Source of the DNA: an uncultured Eubacteriales bacterium
Lineage (GTDB): Bacteria; Bacillota; Clostridia; Christensenellales; UBA1242
Reading direction: 5' to 3'
Assembly: GCA_900557645.1 (NCBI GenBank)
Contig: USSZ01000038.1
Span: forward strand, 1-8,129
Length of the DNA: 8,129 nt
Shown here: positions 1 to 5,441 of the stretch, piece by piece
Numbering within the stretch: the first letter of the stretch is position 1
How the letters are laid out: each line of letters begins with the position of its first letter
Position numbers and translations under genes: made by a program
The notes under the pieces: generated by a model
The model's input: only the letters and a program-made list of their open reading frames with translations
Database searches by the model: none
Told to the model about the DNA's origin: nothing

Positions 1-335
1 TACCATTCATAATTATTTCTAATGACAAATCAAAACTTTCTTTAATTGATACAGGATTCCCAAAGGAATTATTGTTTACAAGTAAAGAAAATCCCTCTAA
101 AAAACTTCTTAATGTTCTTATAATATGATTTATATTAACATCACTAATATCTAAGGGTTTCATTACTTTAAATATCATATTAAAAAGTCTTGTAGTAGCT
201 TTTTCTTTTTCAACGCTCTCATACTTGTTATACCAAAGCATAGCAGTAAAGACTCCTTTATTATTGGTAGCATAATCATAAAAAGCATAACACATACTCT
301 TTAAAGCTTCATATCCTGATACTATTTTTTAGCAT
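1..335 (-). pseudogene. TetR/AcrR-family repressor remnant, DNA-binding domain deleted, runs off left edge
   Basis: The frame open from position 328 to the window edge encodes a TetR ligand-binding C-terminal domain of the WHG type (TetR_C_13): it begins GYEALKSMCYAFYDYA and later has LRSFLEGFSLL followed by SFGNPVSIKESFDL, the family's usual end. The gene's start is still visible upstream: GGAGG, five bases, then ATG at 335-333. That ATG frame stops after eight codons, and the C-terminal frame has a stop at 331-329. The roughly 50-70 residue helix-turn-helix region that should lie between them is absent, so an internal deletion joined the first codons to the linker before the ligand domain. 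The promoter and operator upstream are intact. The true 3' end lies outside the window. Family assignment is by motif recognition; the deletion is inferred from the missing domain. A non-DNA-binding protein restarting at the internal ATG (295) cannot be excluded. Confidence 0.7.
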
Positions 336-352
336 ATTATCCTCCATAACTA

Positions 353-392
353 ATTATAATATGATATTGGCTAATCAGATTAGTCTTGTCAA
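353..392 (-). promoter_or_regulatory. Promoter of the tetR remnant
   Basis: Reading the minus strand, a perfect -35 box TTGACA lies at 392-387. The -10 box is less certain: AATATC or CAATAT sit at 17-18 base spacing, TATCAT (366-361) at 20, and a perfect TATAAT at 358-353 is too far away for this -35. The GGAGG and ATG of the tetR remnant follow directly, so this is its native promoter. Confidence 0.5.
371..383. promoter_or_regulatory. Perfect palindromic operator, probably for the TetR protein
   Basis: CTAATC-A-GATTAG is an exact 6+1+6 inverted repeat placed between the -35 and -10 elements of the tetR promoter. TetR-family repressors usually bind palindromes in just this place to repress their own gene. 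Assignment to this repressor is inferred from position. Confidence 0.55.
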
Positions 393-395
393 TAG

Positions 396-425
396 AAAAA
401 AAAGAAATTATAAAAAATAATTTCT
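396..425 (-). terminator. Rho-independent terminator
   Basis: On the minus strand AGAAATTAT, five-base loop, ATAATTTCT form a perfect 9-bp stem (425-403) followed by eight T residues (403-396). It lies just upstream of the tetR promoter and insulates it from the leftward unit that ends with the glutamate synthase fragment. The stem is AT-rich, so on its own it would be weak. Confidence 0.55.
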
Positions 426-462
426 CTTGCAAATTAGTATTTCATTTTTACTCATCATATTA

Positions 463-495
463 TAAAAGCAGATAATTATCAACTAATTACCTGCT
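463..495 (-). terminator. Rho-independent terminator of the glutamate synthase fragment
   Basis: In minus-strand RNA, 495-484 pairs with 478-467 (AGCAGGTAATTA with TAATTATCTGCT) to give a 12-bp stem whose only non-Watson-Crick pair is a G-U wobble. The loop is GTTGA and the tail TTTTATAAT. On the plus strand the same position would be an A-C mismatch, which supports the minus direction. It lies about 80 bases past the stop codon at 576. Confidence 0.65.
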
Positions 496-575
496 CTAAA
501 AATTGTAATTTATCGAGATGATTGTAACATAAAAGTTAGATATTTTCAAATCAATATATAACTTTCTAAATTTTA

Positions 576-1295
576 TTATGCATGTATAATATTTGTATTC
601 TTTGAAATTTCACTATTAGTTGTTACAATATCATAATTACTCAAATTATGAATATCCTTGTTTCCTGTTATTCTTGCAAAAGTTTTTAATTCATCATTTA
701 CAACATTAAAATAATTCTCTAACCTTTTACTGCTTTTTTCAATATTTAATCTTTTTCTTAATTCTGAATCTTGTGTTCCTACTCCTACCGGACACATTCC
801 ATTATTGCAAACTCTGTACTGTTGGCAAGCAATTGCCATCATTGCAGCTGTTCCAATAGCGATAGCATCTGCTCCCATTGCAATTGCCTTAGCAAAATCT
901 GATGAAGTTCTTAGTCCTCCCGTTATGACAAGTGATATATCTTCTCCATGCTCATCTAAATATTTTCTTGCTCTATATAGTGCATATATTGTAGGTACTG
1001 TTGTTGCATCTTTTATGATTTTAGGGCTTGCACCTGTTGCACCACCTCTCCCATCTATTGTAATAAAATCCGGCTTTGCAAAACAAGCAAATTCTAGATC
1101 CTCTTCTATATGTCCTGCTGCAAATTTCACACCAATTGGTCTTCCTTCTGATTTTTCTCTTAATTCATCTACTAGAGATTTTAAGTCTTCTTTTGTCTCA
1201 ATGTCGTGTGATTGTTTAAATTTTTCAACTTTTCTATTATATGCTTCTTTAATTTCAGGTGATGGAACAAATGCCCCATACGCTTCTTTCCCCAT
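576..1295 (-). CDS. C-terminal half of an FMN-binding glutamate synthase (truncated, probable pseudogene)
   Basis: Residues 30-239 match the C-terminal half of archaeal-type (single-chain, FMN-binding) glutamate synthase, a TIM-barrel enzyme that converts 2-oxoglutarate and glutamine-derived ammonia into glutamate. Visible motifs are PIGVKFAAG (53-61), DFITIDGRGGATGASP (76-91), ITGGLRTSSDF (124-134), GADAIAIGTA (141-150) and the [3Fe-4S] cysteines C157-x5-C163-x4-C168 in the ACQQYRVCNNGMCPVGV block. The C-terminus, ending TNSEISKNTNIIHA, looks natural. Family members are about 500 residues, so roughly the first half, including the N-terminal part of the barrel, is missing. Residues 1-29 do not resemble this family and probably derive from the small gene upstream. 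No convincing ribosome binding site precedes the ATG. Half a barrel should not be catalytic, so I read it as a decaying gene; recent formation is suggested by the clean reading frame. Two terminators follow. Confidence 0.75.
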   Translation of the reverse strand: MGKEAYGAFVPSPEIKEAYNRKVEKFKQSHDIETKEDLKSLVDELREKSEGRPIGVKFAAGHIEEDLEFACFAKPDFITIDGRGGATGASPKIIKDATTVPTIYALYRARKYLDEHGEDISLVITGGLRTSSDFAKAIAMGADAIAIGTAAMMAIACQQYRVCNNGMCPVGVGTQDSELRKRLNIEKSSKRLENYFNVVNDELKTFARITGNKDIHNLSNYDIVTTNSEISKNTNIIHA

Positions 1296-1312
1296 TTTCC
1301 CTGCATCTATTC

Positions 1313-1633
1313 CTAATGTTTTAAGAATGGTGCTAAAAACATTAAATCTTTTGCAACTTTATCAATACCAATAAGTTCTGTTGGCAAATGTTGAAAGATT
1401 TGTTTTTTACTTTTTTCTGGATTACCCCTGTCATATTTTTTAGTATTACCTTCAACCCATTTATTGTGAATATTTACGATAATATCTACAATAGCATCAT
1501 ATTTATTAAGTCCCTTTAATTCATCCATATGTTTAGTAATACCATCTAATGATGCAATAATTGAATCATTAGCATAAACCGACTTGTCTAATTCAGCATA
1601 CACTTTTTTGGCATCTTTACCATTTTTCTCCAA
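1313..1633 (-). CDS. Small hypothetical protein, apparently frameshifted near its end
   Basis: I do not recognise a named family. The product is a soluble, charged 106-residue protein without signal peptide or membrane helix; its most distinctive stretch, IHNKWVEGNTKKYDRG followed by IFQHLPTELIGIDKVAKDLMFL, looks like a conserved core. Two oddities suggest damage. First, the open frame starts at TTG directly after an in-frame stop and without a ribosome binding site, whereas a good GGAG-AAAA-ATG (ATG at 1624-1622) is one base out of frame. Second, at an A-run (1322-1319 on the plus-strand scale) the frame ends in LAPFLKH-stop, while a one-base shift continues as LKTLGIDAGKMGKEAYGAFV, straight into the next coding frame. 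With one more A it would read through to about 1210. It is either a pseudogene or carries homopolymer sequencing errors. Confidence 0.5.
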   Translation of the reverse strand: MEKNGKDAKKVYAELDKSVYANDSIIASLDGITKHMDELKGLNKYDAIVDIIVNIHNKWVEGNTKKYDRGNPEKSKKQIFQHLPTELIGIDKVAKDLMFLAPFLKH

Positions 1634-1653
1634 TTATAAACAAAAAATTGCTT

Positions 1654-1740
1654 TTAAGATAAATTCCCACACCTAACGATAACCTTTGCATATAAATTCA
1701 TTGCATTTTGATCAAACAAAACTATCAAATTCCTTGACTT
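1654..1740 (-). pseudogene. Possible tail of a GNAT-like acetyltransferase (weak)
   Basis: The minus strand can be read as LIVLFDQNAMNLYAKV before a stop at 1656-1654. The N-A-x-N-L-Y-x-K pattern recalls the last helix of GNAT acetyltransferases. The stretch is under 30 codons and overlaps the -35 region of the opposite-strand glyQS promoter, so chance resemblance is quite possible. Apart from this and the promoter I see nothing else between 1634 and 1733. Confidence 0.2.
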
Positions 1741-1761
1741 TTTATATTCAATTAATATAAT
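1734..1761 (+). promoter_or_regulatory. Sigma-A type promoter of the T-box/glyQS unit
   Basis: TTGACT (1734-1739) and a perfect TATAAT (1756-1761) are 16 bases apart. Transcription would start near 1768, immediately before the T-box leader. Confidence 0.7.
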
Positions 1762-1767
1762 TTATAT

Positions 1768-1908
1768 TAGCGATGATGGAATTGGCAACTCCTGAGCAAA
1801 CGCATGTCAGCGTAACGACAATAAATAAGGTGCTTTGATAAGCATAAATTAGGGTGGAACAGCGAACAAAACTCGCCCCTATGTGATATTTTTCACATAG
1901 GGTTTTTT
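1768..1908 (+). promoter_or_regulatory. Compact T-box riboswitch, tRNA-Gly responsive
   Basis: The T-box element AGGGTGGAACAGCG lies at 1851-1864. The antiterminator forms by pairing AGGG (1851-1854) with CCCT (1877-1880) and GCGA (1862-1865) with TCGC (1873-1876), leaving a bulge that starts UGGA. UGGA pairs with an uncharged UCCA 3' end, which fits the U discriminator of bacterial tRNA-Gly. A stem III hairpin is at 1830-1845 (GTGCTT/AAGCAT, loop TGAT). A candidate specifier, GGC followed by A, is at 1784-1787, inside a possible loop closed by GGA/TCC. Uncharged tRNA-Gly would stabilise the antiterminator and switch on the synthetase gene. The part before the T-box element is only about 83 bases, short for a canonical stem I, and I could not settle its fold by eye. 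Confidence 0.85.
1877..1908 (+). terminator. T-box leader terminator
   Basis: CCCTATGTG (1877-1885) pairs perfectly with CACATAGGG (1894-1902), with one further A-T pair at the loop side, followed by six T residues. The 5' arm CCCT is shared with the antiterminator, so the two structures exclude each other. Confidence 0.9.
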
Positions 1909-2054
1909 AATATTTTTTATGTAGAAACTAAAAAACAATAAATTTTTTACATTAACATTATTGCAATCCCTAAAAATTTAAAGTCAAATCTTATTAGATT
2001 AAAATACAAATATTTAAAGGAAGTTGCTGTTTCTTCAATTATAAGGAGATTAAA

Positions 2055-3434
2055 ATGAGTGAAAATAAAGTAACTATGGACAAAATCGTAAATTTATGTA
2101 AAAATCGTGGTTTTATATTCCCAGGAAGTGATATTTATGGTGGTATGGGAAATACATGGGACTATGGTCCTGTTGGAGTAGAGTTTAAATATAATATTAA
2201 AAGAAGTTGGTGGAAAAGATTTGTTCAAGAAAATCCAAATAGTTATGGTGTTGATGCCGCTATTTTAATGAATAGTCGTGTTTGGGAAGCAAGTGGACAT
2301 ACGACATCTTTTTCAGACCCTAAAATGGACTGCAAAAACTGCAAAACTAGACACAGAGCAGACACTTTAATTGAAAACCATTCTAAAGGTAAAATAAACC
2401 CTGACACTATGTCAACTGAAGAAATGCAAGCATATATTGAAGAACATAAAATTGCCTGCCCTAAATGTGGGAAATTTGATTGGACACCTATAAGACAATT
2501 CAATCTTATGTTTGAAACTTCACGTGGTGTAACAGATGAAGGTCAAAGTAAAATTTATCTTAGACCAGAAACTGCACAAGGAGAATTTGTCAATTTTTTA
2601 AATGTTCAACGTTCTACAAGAGCAAAGGTTCCTTTTGGTATCGCACAAATTGGTAAGGCCTTTAGAAATGAAATAACTCCTGGTAATTTCATTTTCAGAA
2701 CCATTGAATTTGAACAAATGGAACATCAATGGTTTTGCAAATCAGGAGATGATGAAAAATATTACAATGAATTTAAACAAAAAGCAATGAAATATGTTCT
2801 TGACCTTGGAATAAAACAAGACCATCTTCGTTTCAAAGACCATGATAAACTTGCACACTATGCTCGTGCTGCTTGTGATATTCAATATCTTTTCCCTATG
2901 GGCTGGAGCGAACTTAATGGAATTCATAATAGAAGTGATTATGACCTTTCTCGTCATCAAGAATTTTCAGGTAAAAGTATGCTTTATGTTGACCCATTCA
3001 CAAACGAAAAATTTATACCAAATGTCATTGAATATTCAATAGGTGCTGATAGATTAACTCTTGCCTTGCTCTGTGAAGCATATGATGAAGAACAACTTGA
3101 AAACGGAGAAACAAGAGTTGTTATGCATTTCCACCCTGCTATTGCACCATATAAAGTCGCAGTTCTTCCACTTCAAAAGAATTTATCTGAAAAAGCAAAA
3201 GAAATTTATTCTGTTCTAAGTAAAGAATTTATGTGTGATTATGATGAAGCAGGTTCTATTGGAAAGCGTTATCGTAGACAAGATGAAATAGGGACTCCTT
3301 TCTGCATTACTATAGATTTTGACACACTTGAAAATAATTCTGTAACCATCAGAGACCGTGATAGCATGGAGCAAATCAGATTAAATGTAGATGAACTCAT
3401 ACCTTATATATCAGAAAAAATTAAATTTAATTAA
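2055..3434 (+). CDS. glyQS: Glycine--tRNA ligase, single-chain (alpha2) type
   Basis: This cytoplasmic class II synthetase charges tRNA-Gly with glycine using ATP. The 459 residues are the normal length. Seen in order: N-terminal GSDIYGGMGNTWDYGPVG (24-41); a probable zinc-binding insertion with C93/C96 and C135/C138; RPETAQG (170-176); motif 2, FRNEITPGNF with R204 and R215; motif 3, IEYSIGADR with R333; and an anticodon-binding domain from about 360, including DEAGSIGKRYRRQDEIGTPF (397-416). By alignment from memory with the Thermus enzyme, the glycine-contacting residues E172, E223 and S328 are kept. One oddity: the REFEQ found after motif 2 in relatives reads IEFEQ (I217). AAGGAG six bases before the ATG fixes the start. 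The 146 bases between the leader terminator and the ATG contain no gene or second promoter that I can see. Gene name glyS is also used for this type. Confidence 0.97.
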   Translation: MSENKVTMDKIVNLCKNRGFIFPGSDIYGGMGNTWDYGPVGVEFKYNIKRSWWKRFVQENPNSYGVDAAILMNSRVWEASGHTTSFSDPKMDCKNCKTRHRADTLIENHSKGKINPDTMSTEEMQAYIEEHKIACPKCGKFDWTPIRQFNLMFETSRGVTDEGQSKIYLRPETAQGEFVNFLNVQRSTRAKVPFGIAQIGKAFRNEITPGNFIFRTIEFEQMEHQWFCKSGDDEKYYNEFKQKAMKYVLDLGIKQDHLRFKDHDKLAHYARAACDIQYLFPMGWSELNGIHNRSDYDLSRHQEFSGKSMLYVDPFTNEKFIPNVIEYSIGADRLTLALLCEAYDEEQLENGETRVVMHFHPAIAPYKVAVLPLQKNLSEKAKEIYSVLSKEFMCDYDEAGSIGKRYRRQDEIGTPFCITIDFDTLENNSVTIRDRDSMEQIRLNVDELIPYISEKIKFN

Positions 3435-3443
3435 TTAAAATTT

Positions 3444-3480
3444 CACAAAAAATCACAATTTTTTGTGATTTTTTTATTTT
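3444..3480 (+). terminator. Terminator of glyQS
   Basis: AAAAAATCACAA (3447-3458) pairs with TTGTGATTTTTT (3463-3474) around a TTTT loop, followed by a T-rich tail. A competing perfect hairpin, CACAAAAAA (3444-3452) with TTTTTTGTG (3459-3467), overlaps it. The following bases to 3577 are AT-rich and hold no clear promoter for the next gene. Confidence 0.75.
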
Positions 3481-3590
3481 TTAAAATAAAAAATTAAAAA
3501 AAATAAAATATAACAATTTTTCATAAAAATTCAAATTTATTTTTATAACTATTTATTTTTTGGCAATTATATATATAAAGGAGATAAGAT

Positions 3591-3857
3591 ATGAAAAATA
3601 ATGATAAAAATGATATTAATAAAGGGATTTCTTGTAATGTTAAAGATTGCATATTTAATGAGCATGGTTGTAATTGCAATTTAGAGAAAGTTACAATTTC
3701 TCAAGATTCTTCTGCACATCATTATTGTAAAAGTTTTATTTCTCTGACAAATGAAGATGATTCAGCGAATTATAAGAGCAATCTTTCTTCAAGAATAAAT
3801 GTATCAAAAACCAATATTGAAGCAAGTGAAGAAGACTACTTTGATTTCAATTTTTAA
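3591..3857 (+). CDS. DUF1540 domain-containing small cysteine-rich protein
   Basis: Residues about 12-50 fit DUF1540, a short cysteine motif common in Bacillota and of unknown function: ISCNVKDCIFN, then CNLEKVTI and a closing YCKSFI. Cysteines are C15, C20, C27, C29 and C46, a number and spacing suggestive of metal binding, though this is inference. Residues 51-88 form a polar, acidic tail rich in Ser and Asn, probably disordered, ending EEDYFDFNF. There is no signal peptide or membrane segment. AAGGAG seven bases before the ATG supports the start. The gene stands alone between the glyQS terminator and a strong two-way terminator. Confidence 0.8.
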   Translation: MKNNDKNDINKGISCNVKDCIFNEHGCNCNLEKVTISQDSSAHHYCKSFISLTNEDDSANYKSNLSSRINVSKTNIEASEEDYFDFNF

Positions 3858-3887
3858 ATATTGATTATCTACAAAATTAAGAAACAT

Positions 3888-3921
3888 AAAAAAAGAAAAT
3901 GTAAAAACATTTTCTTTTTTT
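3888..3921. terminator. Bidirectional terminator between convergent genes
   Basis: AAAAAAAGAAAATG (3888-3901), six-base loop, CATTTTCTTTTTTT (3908-3921) is a perfect 14-bp inverted repeat. The A-run on one side and the T-run on the other serve both directions: the DUF1540 gene from the left and the metallopeptidase operon from the right. Confidence 0.85.
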
Positions 3922-3937
3922 GAAACAAATTTGTTTC
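3922..3937. repeat. Perfect 16-base palindrome
   Basis: GAAACAAATTTGTTTC is fully self-complementary with no spacer. It lies directly beside the two-way terminator, eight bases past the stop of the metallopeptidase gene. It may be part of the 3' end structure or a protein site; the function is unknown. Confidence 0.5.
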
Positions 3938-3945
3938 TATGAAAC

Positions 3946-4659
3946 CTAATTATCCCTCATCGCCAACAACAAAAACAAAAATCTTAAAAAATATGCAAGT
4001 GAAACAAAAAGTGAAGCAACATACGTCATCGCTGCCGCATTTAAAACTCTATCCGTCCCTTTAACTTCTTCATCACTTGTAGAACCCATCTCAACTAAAA
4101 TCTTTTTTGCCCTAGATGAAGCATTAAACTCTACAGGTAATGTAACAAGACCTGCAATAACAGAAACTGCATAAATTCCAACTGAAACATAAATTATTAT
4201 ATTCCCTGCACCAGCAATCCAAAATAACTGCAATAAAATTCCTATTAACAATAATGGCATTAAAAGACCGGATACTATATTACTTATTTTTACAACCACT
4301 TGCCTTACTTTTAATGGTGCATAACTATTTGCATCTTGAAGAGCATGACCAAACTCATGGGCTACTACAGCATGAGATGCAATGCTTCTGCTATTGAAAT
4401 TAGCCTCTGATATATTCAAACTTCTATCTTTTGGATTATAATGATCAGTTAATTTCCCAGCACATGACCTAACAGCAACACAAATTCCAGCCTTATCTGC
4501 CAATTTCTGGGCAAGTTCTGCACCTGTCATATCTAAAGAAGAAGGAACATCTTTATATTTGTCAAAAGCACTATTAACCTTGACTTGCATTACAAGTGAA
4601 ATAATAATTGCAATTAAAATTATCACACCCGATACTATATACCCTATATAAAAATCCAT
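3946..4659 (-). CDS. YugP-type membrane zinc metallopeptidase
   Basis: This belongs to the putative neutral zinc metallopeptidase family (Zn_peptidase_2, YugP-like), membrane proteases of unknown substrate. The zinc site HEFGH is at 101-105 in AVVAHEFGHALQD; the later PVEFNASSRA (175-184) supplies a likely third ligand, E177. There is an N-terminal membrane helix (about 5-25), two helices at about 128-148 and 152-174 and one at the C-terminus (about 212-234). The 237 residues are normal full length. AAGGAG with a short spacer precedes the ATG. It lies 18 bases after a diverged paralogue and is the last gene of the leftward operon. Partner proteins are unknown; placement with cell-wall genes suggests, without proof, envelope maintenance. 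Confidence 0.88.
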   Translation of the reverse strand: MDFYIGYIVSGVIILIAIIISLVMQVKVNSAFDKYKDVPSSLDMTGAELAQKLADKAGICVAVRSCAGKLTDHYNPKDRSLNISEANFNSRSIASHAVVAHEFGHALQDANSYAPLKVRQVVVKISNIVSGLLMPLLLIGILLQLFWIAGAGNIIIYVSVGIYAVSVIAGLVTLPVEFNASSRAKKILVEMGSTSDEEVKGTDRVLNAAAMTYVASLFVSLAYFLRFLFLLLAMRDN

Positions 4660-4677
4660 TTTCTCTCCTTTTAATAT

Positions 4678-5391
4678 TTAATTAAATAATTTTGTTTTTT
4701 TTGAAAGAGCAGTCCATACAAACAATGCTCTAAAGAAATCTGCCCAATAAGTTAGTCTTGCATCTTTTAAAAACTTTTTACACTCTTTAAGTTGTTTCCC
4801 TTCCAAAATTTCTTGTAAAAATAGTATTGCGTTTTTAGAAGCATCTTTTTCAATAGATATTGTCATTAGTTTAGTGATTAGTGCAATTAAGAAAATCAAA
4901 ACCCCTGCACCAGCAAGCCCAACACCAAGCCAAAAGAGATTATTACCTATAACAATCAAAACTGCTCCGGCAATTAATAGTGGCACCATTAAAAAACCAA
5001 TAATTTTTCCGAATTTTCTTAAAAAAGCAAGCCTTTTTAATTTATTTCCTTCTTTATCCTGCTTTGCATGACCAAGTTCATGCGAAATAATTGTAAAAGA
5101 AGCAAGTGATTTTTTATTGATTGTATTTGTTGAGAGAAATATTTTCCCTTTACTATAGGCATCTCCAGCATAGTTTGATATTTGAACAACCTTTAATTTT
5201 TCTTCAAAATGTTTCTTGTTCAACATATCAATATATTCTAGTGGTGATAAATCAGTTTGTGCAATAATTTTATCAATCGCTTTATATTTTTCTAAAAATC
5301 TTTCACCTGCATAATTTGCTATAGCAAGCAAAAAACATAGCAAAACTGCAACAGCAATGACCACAATTATTATAATCCATTCAGTCCCCAT
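4678..5391 (-). CDS. Diverged YugP-like membrane zinc metallopeptidase paralogue
   Basis: Counting from the ATG at 5391 the product has 237 residues, the same length as its downstream neighbour. It shares the layout: N-terminal membrane helix, zinc motif HELGH at 104-108 in IISHELGHAKQD, a pair of membrane helices at about 130-175, a candidate third ligand in SIEKDASKNA (E181), and a final hydrophobic region. The sequence between these landmarks is clearly diverged, for example the normally conserved PVEF is SIEK. The open frame reaches a TTG at 5427, but neither start has a Shine-Dalgarno site. I chose the ATG because the hydrophobic helix follows at once and the length fits the paralogue. 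It sits 50 bases after the spoVD-like stop and 18 before the next gene. Confidence 0.8.
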   Translation of the reverse strand: MGTEWIIIIVVIAVAVLLCFLLAIANYAGERFLEKYKAIDKIIAQTDLSPLEYIDMLNKKHFEEKLKVVQISNYAGDAYSKGKIFLSTNTINKKSLASFTIISHELGHAKQDKEGNKLKRLAFLRKFGKIIGFLMVPLLIAGAVLIVIGNNLFWLGVGLAGAGVLIFLIALITKLMTISIEKDASKNAILFLQEILEGKQLKECKKFLKDARLTYWADFFRALFVWTALSKKTKLFN

Positions 5392-5398
5392 ACATATT

Positions 5399-5427
5399 AT
5401 TTTATAATATATCTTAATTATTTGCAA
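5399..5427 (-). promoter_or_regulatory. Possible internal promoter before the metallopeptidase pair
   Basis: On the minus strand TTGCAA (5427-5422) and TAAAAT (5404-5399) are 17 bases apart. Transcription would begin almost at the ATG at 5391, giving a nearly leaderless message. In DNA this AT-rich such boxes arise easily by chance. Confidence 0.3.
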
Positions 5428-5441
5428 ATAAAATATTAATT

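Noticed and set aside
1316..1325. Programmed -1 ribosomal frameshift joining the small gene to the glutamate synthase frame
   Set aside because: CTTAAAAC does not fit the X-XXY-YYZ slippery pattern and no pseudoknot is apparent downstream; loss of one A is simpler.
805..1374. Long plus-strand open frame antisense to the glutamate synthase fragment
   Set aside because: The minus strand encodes clear family motifs here; the plus frame is low-complexity Ala/Ser/Ile sequence with no good ribosome binding site.
1773..1838. A 21-codon leader peptide inside the T-box leader (ATGATGGAATTG start)
   Set aside because: There is no ribosome binding site, no run of glycine codons, and the T-box structure already explains the sequence.
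2243..3042. Additional open frames overlapping glyQS on both strands
   Set aside because: They lie wholly inside a confidently assigned synthetase gene and have no recognisable domains or ribosome binding sites.
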